Positions 1-7,396 of a stretch of DNA of 7,453 bases are shown here, piece after piece. Under the pieces are notes generated by a model. It worked only from the letters and a program-made list of their open reading frames with translations, searched no databases and was not told where the DNA came from. The stretch is from Bacillota bacterium (GTDB lineage: Bacteria > Bacillota > Bacilli > Paenibacillales > NBRC-103111). Positions within the stretch are counted from its first letter, which is position 1; every line of letters begins with the position of its first letter. Location: NCBI GenBank assembly GCA_023391955.1, contig JAEWAA010000409.1:1-7453 (forward strand), written 5' to 3'. Both the position numbers and the translations under genes were made by a program.

Positions 1-1091
1 GTCTTGGCCCCGTCGCTGCCCATGCCTGTCATGATGACAATATGGCGCTTCAGCTCCTGCAGGGGGAGTACCGATTCGAACAGCGTGTCCACGGAAGGCT
101 TATGCCCGCCCCGCGGCGGTTCCGCTGTTATGCCGAGCCGGTAAACGCCGCTGCTCTCGGTTATGACCCGCATCTGGAATCCGCCGGGAGCTATGTATGC
201 GGTCCCTGGCTGCAAAACCATTCCGTCCTGGCCTTCCACCACCTGTATGCGGCAATTGCTGTTCAGCCTGACCGCCAGGGAATTGGTGAAATTGGGCGGC
301 ATATGCTGGACGATAACGATAGGCGCCCCGAAATCCTCCGGCAAACCGCTGAGCACCTGCTGGAGCGCTCTTGGTCCGCCTGTTGAGGTGCCCAACGCCA
401 CCAGATGCTTCAAAGGCCCCTTCGAGATGGGGGCTGCCGGCTTTACCGGTGGAGCAGCAGGCGGAACCGCCTTAGGTTCGGGCCGCAGCTGCGGGCGTTC
501 GGCCTTGCGTTCCGGCTGCACAGGAGGCCGCAGCGGCTTGGGCTGCTCCGTGGCTGGTGGTGCCGGAGGCATCATAGACCGGAGCCTGGGGGCTGCCGGC
601 GGCTCTCTCAGCGGTGATGCTTTAGGCGGAGCCGGATCGGCCGGAGGCGTTGCTGCCGCTGCCGGGAACGATGCATTCAACCGCTTTATATTGGATTTGA
701 CCGCAATTTCCAAACGCTCATGGAGCATTTCCTTCACCTTGAACAAATCTAAGGAAATGGAGCCGGAGGGCTTCTGGACGAAGTCAATGGCTCCGGCCTC
801 CAGCGCCTGAATGGTTTCCATAGCCCCTTCCTTGGTTAAGGAGCTGAGCATAATCACCGGAAGCGGATTTTCCTTCATAATCCGTTTCAGCGCTTCCAGG
901 CCGTTCATTTCCGGCATTTCCACGTCCATGGTGATGCAGTCCGGCTGCAGCTCTTTGGCCATCTGCACAGCCTCCACACCATTCTTGGCTGTGGCGATTA
1001 CCTGGAAGTCCGGATGTTCCCCAACGAGATCCGAGACAATTCTTCTCATAAAAACGGAATCGTCAACCACTAAAACCCGCTTTTTCGTCAT
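1..1091 (-). CDS. cheB: CheB, chemotaxis response regulator protein-glutamate methylesterase/glutamine deamidase (3' end cut by window edge)
   Basis: CheB removes methyl groups from glutamates, and deamidates glutamines, in the signalling domain of methyl-accepting chemoreceptors. Phosphorylation by CheA activates it, giving adaptation. The 363 codons visible start at ATG 1089-1091, 6 nt after a strong GAGGAGGGAGG ribosome site. Residues 1-125 are a receiver domain: acidic pair D10/D11, phospho-acceptor D56 (in ITMDVEMPEMNG), S83/S84 and K107. Residues about 140-225 are a long Pro/Ala-rich linker (PPAPPATEQPKP-like), longer than I recall for E. coli or B. subtilis CheB. The methylesterase domain starts near 228 and shows the catalytic triad: S236 in GTSTGGP, H263 in QHMPPNF, D360 in GMGSDGA. 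The window ends at K363, so I estimate roughly 60 residues are missing. The gene follows flhG by 46 nt, as in the B. subtilis fla/che operon, where cheA comes next. Identification is secure. Confidence 0.97.
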   Translation of the reverse strand, partial: MTKKRVLVVDDSVFMRRIVSDLVGEHPDFQVIATAKNGVEAVQMAKELQPDCITMDVEMPEMNGLEALKRIMKENPLPVIMLSSLTKEGAMETIQALEAGAIDFVQKPSGSISLDLFKVKEMLHERLEIAVKSNIKRLNASFPAAAATPPADPAPPKASPLREPPAAPRLRSMMPPAPPATEQPKPLRPPVQPERKAERPQLRPEPKAVPPAAPPVKPAAPISKGPLKHLVALGTSTGGPRALQQVLSGLPEDFGAPIVIVQHMPPNFTNSLAVRLNSNCRIQVVEGQDGMVLQPGTAYIAPGGFQMRVITESSGVYRLGITAEPPRGGHKPSVDTLFESVLPLQELKRHIVIMTGMGSDGAK

Positions 1092-1110
1092 CCCGGTCCT
1101 CCCTCCTCTG
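1092..1110 (-). promoter_or_regulatory. Strong ribosome binding site of cheB
   Basis: Read on the minus strand, the bases before the cheB ATG contain AGGAGGGAGG, two overlapping Shine-Dalgarno cores, ending 6 nt before the ATG. This is the strongest-looking ribosome site in the window. It fits a gene that is not translationally coupled to its upstream neighbour (46-nt gap) and it fixes the cheB start at 1091. Confidence 0.8.
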
Positions 1111-1137
1111 GTTAGCAATATATCTGTGATTGGAGCC

Positions 1138-2016
1138 TTACTTCATAAGTCTCATCATTTTCGACAGAAACCCCTTCACACCCGAGGCCGCGCCGGCATT
1201 CTCTACGGGTCTGCCTTGCACATACTGGTCGGCAATCTCCTGCAGGTTCCGCGAGGCAGGTGAATGGGGATATGCAACAGTGAACGGAATCTGCCGTTTC
1301 ACCGCTTTGGAAATATGATTGTCATCGGACACAAAACCCATGGTGGGAATATCCATCTGCAAAAACTTTTTCGCCACCAGCGTTATTTTATCTGCAGTCT
1401 GCTTGCCTTCCTTGGGTTCGGTCACCCTGTTGATGACAAGGCGGAAATTGATCCCGGACTGCAGGTTATTGACCATTTTGATGATTGCATAAGCATCCGT
1501 TATGGAAGTAGGCTCCGGCGTCGTGACCACAATGGTTTCCTCTGCCGCCAGTATAAACTTCAGGGTTTCCTTGGATAACCCGGCGCCGGTGTCAAAGAGG
1601 ATCACGTCGCAGTGGCCGTTTAATTGGCTGACCTGCTCCACAAAATAATTCAGCTCCTCTTCCTTCAGATCAAGAAGATCATTGAAGCCCGAGCCGCCGC
1701 CGATAAACTCAAGACCGTTGTAGCCGGTATGGATAATCTCCCAGATGGTCTTTTCCTTTTTAAGCAGATGGTACAGGTTGTATTTGGGGGTGACCCCCAT
1801 CAGAACATCGATATTGGCCAAACCGATGTCCGCATCGAACACCAGCACCTTCAGCCCCTTGGCCTGGAGCGCCAGAGCGAAATTCAGCGTAAAATTGGAT
1901 TTGCCCACCCCGCCCTTACCACTGGTAACCGTAATAATGCGGGTATTTCTGCCGGTGCTGCGGGCCAGCTCTCGCTTTTGGACCAAATCCCGGAGCATTT
2001 GCGCCTGGTCATTCAT
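1138..2016 (-). CDS. flhG: FlhG (YlxH/FleN), MinD-like ATPase controlling flagellar number and placement
   Basis: FlhG is a ParA/MinD-family ATPase that dimerises on membranes with ATP and works with the GTPase FlhF to set the number and position of flagellar basal bodies. Of 292 residues, the N-terminus holds the DQAxxLR peptide (D3-Q4-A5...L8-R9), known in this family to stimulate FlhF GTPase activity. The deviant Walker A motif SGKGGVGKS spans 32-40, the DADIGLANID segment 61-70, and the Walker B/switch II FDTGAG 141-146. The tail (about 279-292, GVKGFLSKMMRLMK) is amphipathic and basic like a MinD membrane-targeting helix. The ATG overlaps the end of flhF by 8 nt (ATGAATGA) with only a weak GGGGGA upstream, so translation is probably coupled to flhF, matching their paired function. 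MinD itself is unlikely given the DQAxxLR peptide and the location. Confidence 0.95.
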   Translation of the reverse strand: MNDQAQMLRDLVQKRELARSTGRNTRIITVTSGKGGVGKSNFTLNFALALQAKGLKVLVFDADIGLANIDVLMGVTPKYNLYHLLKKEKTIWEIIHTGYNGLEFIGGGSGFNDLLDLKEEELNYFVEQVSQLNGHCDVILFDTGAGLSKETLKFILAAEETIVVTTPEPTSITDAYAIIKMVNNLQSGINFRLVINRVTEPKEGKQTADKITLVAKKFLQMDIPTMGFVSDDNHISKAVKRQIPFTVAYPHSPASRNLQEIADQYVQGRPVENAGAASGVKGFLSKMMRLMK

Positions 2017-3412
2017 CTGCCTGTTCCCCCAGTATCAAGGCAATCAGTTCATCCTCGCTCACCACATTGAAGTCGTCAGGGACATTTTGTCCGGTCGTGA
2101 TGTACGACAGCGCCAACGGATATTCATGGAGCAGATTGAGAATGGGACCGAAGGTCTCCGTTTCATCCCTTTTGGTAAGAAGAACCTTATCCAGCCTGAA
2201 CCGGGAGAAATTCTCGGCAACAGCCTTCATGTCTTTGTATTTCATGGTCAGGCTCAGCACCAGGAAGGTTTCGCTTCTGGGGTCGCCTTGCAGAAGAGCA
2301 TTCAATTCGGAAACATACATTTCATTGCGGAAGTTGCGTCCGGCGGTGTCCATGAACACAATATCGCAATCCTTCAAATTGTCGAAGGCCTTCTTCAGAT
2401 CCTGGGGTGAAAATACAACCTCCAGCGGAATCCCCAAAATGGTGGCATAGGTCTTCAACTGCTCCACAGCCGCAATCCGGTAAGTGTCAGAGGTGATAAA
2501 ACCCACCTTCCTGCGGTGACGGAGCACCTGCTCGGCCGCCAGCTTGGCGATGGTGGTGGTTTTGCCTACTCCGGTGGGACCTACAAAATGGGCGATGCGG
2601 GTTTCCGGCTGAAGCGGCTTGCGGGGATGGTCACCCATGATCTGCTTGAGCTTCTCCGCTGCCATCTCATTGGCGCGAAGCGGCGTCAAACCGTCCTCCT
2701 CCTCCGCCAGACCCTCCTCGATTGTTCTGACCACCTCTTTGGCCAGCTCGGGCAGGATCTCCTGCTCCAGCAGCCTCGCTTCAAGAGCAGCCAAAACCGG
2801 ATCGGGCTCCGGCAGAACAGCGCCGGCGCGGGACAGGTTCTTCATCATCAGCTTCATGGCACGCAGTTCGCTTAATACCGGGTCCTCTGCCGGGGTATCC
2901 TCGATCTTAGTACGGACCTCCGCCGCAGGCTTGAAGGCCGTTGTGGGAGCTGCCGCGGGAACGGGAGCAGCAGACACAGGCGCAGCTGAAGCAGAAGTTT
3001 GCGCGGTCTTGGCGCCATATGCAGCTGCACCCAAACTCATGGGCACAACCGGCCGAGGCGCAGGCTCCGGTTCAGCCGGTGCGGACTGCTTGCCGGCCAA
3101 ACGTTCGATGGATTCCAGCAACTCGGCCGTCCTGTCCTCCTTGGCAGTCCGCGGCTGCTCCAACACTGCCACCGGAGTGGCAGACGGCGGGATGGCGGCA
3201 CGTTGAACCGGTGCGGTCTTCGGTTTGGATTCGGCTTTGCCAAGGGCATCCGTTGCGGCAATTACTTCGATTTTTTTCTTGCTGAATAACCCTAAAAACC
3301 CGCCTGAGCGGATTTCTTTGGTATTCAGAATGACGGCATCCTTGCCTAAATCCGTCCGAATTTGCGCAAGGGCGTCGGGCATGGAATCTACAACATATCG
3401 TTTTACTCTCAT
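2009..3412 (-). CDS. flhF: FlhF, SRP-type GTPase for flagellar placement
   Basis: FlhF is the third SRP GTPase (with Ffh and FtsY). It dimerises with GTP at the membrane and helps choose where flagella assemble; FlhG stimulates its GTPase. The 467 residues divide into a basic N-terminal B domain (MRVKRYVVDSMPDALAQIR, to about 60), a low-complexity Ala/Pro linker (about 61-165), a helical N domain (about 175-265) and the G domain (about 270-462). Nucleotide motifs are G1 GPTGVGKT 278-285, SDTYRIAAVEQL 308-319, G3 DTAGR 355-359, G4 TKRD 413-416 and the closing GQNVPDD 441-447. The Arg in TKRD is unusual by memory, but that position is variable. The start ATG overlaps the flhA stop as ATGA, and a GGGAG lies 10 nt upstream, suggesting coupled translation. 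The linker varies between species, so its composition does not weaken the call. Confidence 0.96.
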   Translation of the reverse strand: MRVKRYVVDSMPDALAQIRTDLGKDAVILNTKEIRSGGFLGLFSKKKIEVIAATDALGKAESKPKTAPVQRAAIPPSATPVAVLEQPRTAKEDRTAELLESIERLAGKQSAPAEPEPAPRPVVPMSLGAAAYGAKTAQTSASAAPVSAAPVPAAAPTTAFKPAAEVRTKIEDTPAEDPVLSELRAMKLMMKNLSRAGAVLPEPDPVLAALEARLLEQEILPELAKEVVRTIEEGLAEEEDGLTPLRANEMAAEKLKQIMGDHPRKPLQPETRIAHFVGPTGVGKTTTIAKLAAEQVLRHRRKVGFITSDTYRIAAVEQLKTYATILGIPLEVVFSPQDLKKAFDNLKDCDIVFMDTAGRNFRNEMYVSELNALLQGDPRSETFLVLSLTMKYKDMKAVAENFSRFRLDKVLLTKRDETETFGPILNLLHEYPLALSYITTGQNVPDDFNVVSEDELIALILGEQADE

Positions 3413-5442
3413 AGATTCACAACTCCCATGCTTTGAATTTCGACATTAGGCTCAAGCTCGCTATAGGACAATACCGGGATATCCTGCAAGGTCCGTTCGA
3501 GCAGCTGGCGTAAATACATGCGGATGGTGGGCGACGTTAGAATAACGGGCTGGAGTCCACCCTGTACAGCTCTTGTCACCTGTTCGTTCAGCTTGTGGAA
3601 AATGGTTTGGGAGGACGACGGGTCAAGGGCCAGATAAGAGCCCTGATCCGTCTGCTGCACCGATTCCGCAATTTTCTTCTCCAAGGACGGTCCAACCGTA
3701 ATCACCTTCAGCGCATCCCCGCCGCCGGCGTATTGCTGGGTAATCTGGCGGGACAAGGCTTGTCTCACATATTCGGTCAGAATGTCGTGATCCTTGGTAT
3801 AGCCGCCGTAATCGGCCAAAGTCTCCATTATCGTTACCAAATCGCGGACAGATATTTTCTCCTTAAGGAGCTTCGAAAGGACCTTCTGCAGATCGCCAAC
3901 CGTAACCACATTGGGGATAAGCTCGTCCACCAAAGCCGGGTAGCTTTCTCTGACGTTCTCCACCAGCGCTTTGGTTTCCTGACGGCCGATGAGCTCGTGG
4001 GCATGGCGCTTGATAATCTCGGTCAGATGGGTGGCCACCACGGAAGGCGGATCCACCACGGTATAACCGGACATTTCGGCCCGCTCCTTCGTTGCGTCGT
4101 CAATCCACAGGGCAGGAAGGCCGAAGGCCGGCTCCATGGTCTCAATGCCTGAGATGGACTCATCATCAAAGCCTGGGCTCATCGCCAGGTAGTGATTAAG
4201 TAGTAATTCACCACGGGCCACCGAATTTCCTTTAATTTTGATGACATATTCATTCGGTTTTAATTGAATATTGTCGCGAATTCGGATAACAGGCACAACA
4301 ATGCCTAATTCCAGCGCACATTGTCGACGGATGAGGATAATCCGGTCCAGCAAATCCCCGCCCTGCTGGGTGTCCGCCAGCGGAATCAGGCCATAGCCGA
4401 ACTCGAACTCGATGGGGTCCACCTGCAGCAGGCTGATGACACTCTCCGGACTCCGCACCTCTTCGATCTGCTGCTGCTCCTCCGCCTTTTCATCCTCCAC
4501 CTGCTTCTGGTTCAGATTCTTCTGCAGTCGGAAGGCGCTGAAGACAATAACGGCGGCAACGGGGAAGGTAATCAAAACCCCGATGGGAGTAGCGATACCC
4601 AAAAGCGCAATGGTACCTGCCACTACAAACAGAAGCTTGGGATTCTGCAGCAGCTGCCCGGCAAGGTCGGAGGCCAGGTTGCCCTCCGAGTTGGCCCGGG
4701 TCACAATCAGACCGGAAGCGGTAGAGATCATCAGTGCGGGAATCTGGCTTACCAGACCGTCACCGATGGACATTTGGGTAAAGAGGCTGGCTGCTTCCGC
4801 TACGCCCATGCCGTGGTAAATCATCCCGATAATCAGACCGCCTACCAGGTTGATGATGAGGATAATGATACTGGCGATGGCATCGCCCTTAACGAATTTA
4901 CTGGCACCGTCCATTGCGCCATAGAAGTCGGCTTCCCGTTCGATCTTCCTTCTTCTCTCCCGGGCCTGAGTTTCATTGATCATACCTGCGTTCAGGTCGG
5001 CATCAATACTCATCTGTTTGCCGGGCATCGCATCCAGGGTAAACCGGGCCGCAACCTCAGCCACCCGTTCGGAGCCTTTGGTGATGACGATGAACTGCAC
5101 AACAACCAGAATCAGGAACACAACAAAACCCACCACCAGATTGCCCTGGGCTACAAAACCGCCGAAGGTTTCAACCACTTTGCCGCCGTCGGCATGGCTC
5201 AGGATATTCCGGGTGGTGGATACGTTCAAGGCCAGTCGGAACAAGGTTGTAATCAGCAAAAGTGACGGGAAGATGGAGAAGTCCAGTGCTTCCTGGGTGT
5301 TCATTGCGACAAGAAGAATCATAAGCGCAAGAGATATATTAATGATGAGCAGAACGTCCACTACATGCACACTGACAGGAACGACCATCATCAATACAAT
5401 TCCGATTACGCCCAAAAGCACCGTTAGATCTTTCACACGCAT
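3409..5442 (-). CDS. flhA: FlhA, flagellar type III export gate protein
   Basis: FlhA is the major subunit of the flagellar export gate: it sits in the membrane inside the basal body, helps convert proton motive force into export, and its cytoplasmic ring receives substrate-chaperone complexes. I place the start at ATG 5442 (677 residues). The upstream in-frame ATG at 5451 directly abuts the GAAGGGAGG ribosome site (5452-5460), leaving no spacer, whereas 5442 has a normal one; 677 is also the length I recall for B. subtilis FlhA. About eight membrane segments occupy residues 1-305. The FHIPEP-family signature FRLALNVSTTR is at 68-78. D187 in KFVKGDAIAS matches the conserved functional aspartate of the family. 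An acidic/Gln linker (about 307-330) leads to the cytoplasmic domain (SPESV to the end). The stop overlaps the flhF ATG. Virulence-type homologues (SctV) are excluded by the flagellar neighbours. Confidence 0.97.
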   Translation of the reverse strand: MRVKDLTVLLGVIGIVLMMVVPVSVHVVDVLLIINISLALMILLVAMNTQEALDFSIFPSLLLITTLFRLALNVSTTRNILSHADGGKVVETFGGFVAQGNLVVGFVVFLILVVVQFIVITKGSERVAEVAARFTLDAMPGKQMSIDADLNAGMINETQARERRRKIEREADFYGAMDGASKFVKGDAIASIIILIINLVGGLIIGMIYHGMGVAEAASLFTQMSIGDGLVSQIPALMISTASGLIVTRANSEGNLASDLAGQLLQNPKLLFVVAGTIALLGIATPIGVLITFPVAAVIVFSAFRLQKNLNQKQVEDEKAEEQQQIEEVRSPESVISLLQVDPIEFEFGYGLIPLADTQQGGDLLDRIILIRRQCALELGIVVPVIRIRDNIQLKPNEYVIKIKGNSVARGELLLNHYLAMSPGFDDESISGIETMEPAFGLPALWIDDATKERAEMSGYTVVDPPSVVATHLTEIIKRHAHELIGRQETKALVENVRESYPALVDELIPNVVTVGDLQKVLSKLLKEKISVRDLVTIMETLADYGGYTKDHDILTEYVRQALSRQITQQYAGGGDALKVITVGPSLEKKIAESVQQTDQGSYLALDPSSSQTIFHKLNEQVTRAVQGGLQPVILTSPTIRMYLRQLLERTLQDIPVLSYSELEPNVEIQSMGVVNL

Positions 5443-5451
5443 GATGAACAT

Positions 5452-5460
5452 CCTCCCTTC
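5452..5460 (-). promoter_or_regulatory. Ribosome binding site deciding the flhA start
   Basis: On the minus strand this reads GAAGGGAGG. The first possible flhA ATG (5449-5451) follows immediately, with no spacer, while the ATG at 5440-5442 lies 9 nt beyond it. Only the second is well placed for initiation, so this site supports the shorter 677-residue FlhA. Confidence 0.7.
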
Positions 5461-5463
5461 CCG

Positions 5464-6561
5464 TTATTTTGCCTTGCCTTTTAAGCGGTACACATAAGCA
5501 AGCACTTCCGCCACAGCCTGGAACAGCTCCGCCGGGATCGTCTGGCCAATCTCGACCTGCTCGTGCAAGGCTCTGGCCAACGGCCTGTTTTCCATGGTGA
5601 TAACCCCGTTTTCCTTGGCGATTTCCTTAATCTTCAATGCGACGAAGTCGGTCCCCTTGGCCACAACCCGTGGCGCATCCATCTTGCCGTTATCATACTG
5701 AATGGCGACGGCAAAGTGGGTGGGGTTGGTGATGACCACATCCGCCTTGGGCACATCCTGCATCATTCGGGCCAACGCCATCCGGCGCTGCTTTTCCTTG
5801 ATTTTGCCCTTGATTAGCGGGTCGCCCTCGGATTTTTTATATTCATCCTTGATGTCCTGTTTGGACATCCGGAGATTTTTTTCGTGTTCATATTTCTGGT
5901 ACATATAATCGAAGAGACTTAAGATCACAAGAGCAACACCGATTTTGATGCCCATCATGACAGTGAGCCGGGCTACATAAGCCAAAACATCAGTCAAGGG
6001 CATATGGGCCAAATTAATCAAGCTTTCCTTCTCCCCCCAAAGGGAGGAATAAACCAGGTATCCGATCAAGATCAGCTTCAGCAGCGTTTTCCCGAATTCC
6101 ACCAGCGCCTTAAGGCTGAACATCCGCTTAGCCCCTTCAATGGGGTTCAGCTTGCTGAATTTAACCTTAAAGGCTTCGCCTGTGATGAGAAATCCGACCT
6201 GCATATAATTGGCGAGAATTCCGATAAGAATCGTAACGGCAAAAATCGGAGCCAGCATGATAAGAATTTGAGCCATCAGGTCAGTCATCAGAGGCATGAC
6301 ATTGCTCATACTGATTTCGGTGGTCAGATAATCCTTCAAGGTGCCCTGCATCAGCAGGAACATCTTATCTTTCAGAAATCCGCCGAACATAAGCAGTGTC
6401 ATGAAGCAGAACAGCAGGATCAGCGATGCGGGAAGCTCGTTGCTTTTGGCCACCTGGCCCTTTTTACGGGCATCCGCCCGTTTTTTTGGTGTGGCCTTTT
6501 CGGTTTTTTCCCCGGCAAACAGCTGCAGGTTCAGTTTGTAGCGGAATGAAGTCGTTGCCAC
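5464..6561 (-). CDS. flhB: FlhB, flagellar type III export gate protein and substrate-specificity switch
   Basis: FlhB is a membrane subunit of the flagellar export gate. Its cytoplasmic domain cleaves itself and thereby switches export from rod/hook proteins to filament proteins. The protein has 365 residues. The N-terminus carries the family's basic segment EKTEKATPKKRADARKKGQVAKS (about 18-40), followed by four membrane regions (about 43-63, 95-120, 152-175, 196-218). The cytoplasmic part begins near 220, with the autocleavage motif NPTH at 279-282 (cut expected between N279 and P280), preceded by ADVVIT and followed by HFAVAIQYD. The start is a GTG at 6561, supported by AAGGAGG at 6571-6577 with 9-nt spacing; no in-frame ATG precedes it. 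It follows fliR by 42 nt and lies 21 nt before the chosen flhA start. All elements needed for cleavage appear intact. Confidence 0.97.
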   Translation of the reverse strand: MATTSFRYKLNLQLFAGEKTEKATPKKRADARKKGQVAKSNELPASLILLFCFMTLLMFGGFLKDKMFLLMQGTLKDYLTTEISMSNVMPLMTDLMAQILIMLAPIFAVTILIGILANYMQVGFLITGEAFKVKFSKLNPIEGAKRMFSLKALVEFGKTLLKLILIGYLVYSSLWGEKESLINLAHMPLTDVLAYVARLTVMMGIKIGVALVILSLFDYMYQKYEHEKNLRMSKQDIKDEYKKSEGDPLIKGKIKEKQRRMALARMMQDVPKADVVITNPTHFAVAIQYDNGKMDAPRVVAKGTDFVALKIKEIAKENGVITMENRPLARALHEQVEIGQTIPAELFQAVAEVLAYVYRLKGKAK

Positions 6562-6570
6562 GCCCTGTCC

Positions 6571-6577
6571 CCTCCTT
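6571..6577 (-). promoter_or_regulatory. Ribosome binding site of flhB (GTG start)
   Basis: AAGGAGG on the minus strand, 9 nt before the GTG codon at 6559-6561. This near-perfect Shine-Dalgarno sequence compensates for the non-ATG start and settles where flhB begins. Confidence 0.8.
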
Positions 6578-6600
6578 GATTCTAAGCGCTTGTGCCGGCG

Positions 6601-6621
6601 TTGTCAGGGTGCCCCTGACAA
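6601..6621 (-). repeat. Perfect 9-bp inverted repeat (hairpin) across the fliR stop codon
   Basis: TTGTCAGGG (6601-6609) and CCCTGACAA (6613-6621) are exact reverse complements separated by 3 bases. In the operon mRNA this would form a tight hairpin that includes the last five fliR codons and the TGA stop, ending 24 nt before the flhB ribosome site. No T tract follows it on either strand, so it is not a standard intrinsic terminator. A role in mRNA processing, stability or fliR-flhB expression balance is possible but only inferred; chance is not excluded. Confidence 0.45.
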
Positions 6622-7392
6622 AAGTGTCATGAATTTTTCCATAGCGGTAAAAAGGGCGGTAAACACCATCTCGAAGATCGATAGCATTCCCGGGAACAAA
6701 AAGACCAGAAGGATCAGTCCGATAATAATCTTCAGCGGAACCCCGATAACGAAAATGTTAAACTGAGGTGCCGTTTTCGCCAGAATTCCCAGTCCCACAT
6801 CCGTCAAAAACAGCGCTACTACCAGAGGAGCGGCCATTTTGAAGGCGAGGCCGAAGGAATCCGTAAAGGTCCTGAGCATAAAATCAACCATATTGTCGCT
6901 GTACATCCGGGCAAACACATCATTCTGCAGCGGAATCCAGCTGTAGCTGTCATGAATGGCTGTTAATAGGAGATGATGACCGTTGAAGGACAGGAACAAC
7001 AGCATCGCCAGCATATATTTCATGTTGCCGATAAGCGGTGATGAGGTCCCGGTCATCGGGTCCAGAATGTTGGCCATTGACAACCCCATCTGCATGTCAA
7101 TGAAAGAGCCTGCCGTCTGGATCACCGCAAAAAACATGTAGCCGATAAAACCAAGCAATAAACCCACCAGGATTTCCTTGAAAATGGAGAGCACATATAG
7201 TGCATCCATCGGCACCGGCTGCAGTCCCAAACCCGAAAAGGTCAGGAAAGCGACAAAAACGGATAAGCCGATTTTGAAGGAAGCCGGGACATTACGGGAG
7301 GAAAATACAGGCGCTGTGACAAAAAAAGCTGTAATCCGACAAAAAACAAGCATGAAACCAGAGAAGGATTGCAGAATCAGTTCCATGTTCAT
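6604..7392 (-). CDS. fliR: FliR, flagellar type III export gate protein
   Basis: FliR is an integral membrane subunit of the FliP-FliQ-FliR core of the flagellar export gate, through which unfolded rod, hook and filament subunits pass. The 262-residue length is typical. It is strongly hydrophobic, with membrane regions near 8-30, 38-56, 66-92, 122-147, 180-200 and 213-245. Recognisable family segments are FCRITAFFVTAPVFSSR (17-33), the polar-loop stretch IDMQMGLSMANILDP (98-112) and LAKTAPQFNIFVIGVPLKI (204-222). The ATG at 7392 is 4 nt past the fliQ stop. A second in-frame ATG two codons later (7386) could serve instead. The upstream GCGGGAT is a weak ribosome site, so translation is probably coupled to fliQ. 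The stop codon lies inside a perfect inverted repeat. SctT-type virulence homologues are unlikely given the neighbours. Confidence 0.96.
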   Translation of the reverse strand: MNMELILQSFSGFMLVFCRITAFFVTAPVFSSRNVPASFKIGLSVFVAFLTFSGLGLQPVPMDALYVLSIFKEILVGLLLGFIGYMFFAVIQTAGSFIDMQMGLSMANILDPMTGTSSPLIGNMKYMLAMLLFLSFNGHHLLLTAIHDSYSWIPLQNDVFARMYSDNMVDFMLRTFTDSFGLAFKMAAPLVVALFLTDVGLGILAKTAPQFNIFVIGVPLKIIIGLILLVFLFPGMLSIFEMVFTALFTAMEKFMTLLSGAP

Positions 7393-7396
7393 CTGC

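Noticed and set aside
163..810. + strand open frame with Gly/Ala/Ser-rich translation opposite cheB
   Set aside because: The Gly-rich composition is the complement of the Pro/Ala-rich CheB linker; the sense strand encodes CheB with intact catalytic residues.
1092..1137. Possible promoter or terminator between flhG and cheB
   Set aside because: The 46-nt gap holds a strong ribosome site but no hairpin with a T tract and no convincing -35/-10 pair; cheB appears to be read through from flhG.
2619..3206. + strand Ala/Ser/Gly-rich open frame opposite flhF
   Set aside because: Antisense shadow of the FlhF linker and N domain in a GC-rich region; no family resemblance.
3037..3261. 74-codon minus-strand open frame inside flhF in another frame
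   Set aside because: Arg/Pro-rich out-of-frame reading of the low-complexity FlhF linker, fully inside a well-supported gene.
4321..5265. Long + strand open frame (314 codons) opposite flhA
   Set aside because: It is the antisense shadow of the conserved flhA coding sequence, is rich in His/Gln/Asn as such shadows are, lacks a recognisable domain, and has no ribosome site I can support.
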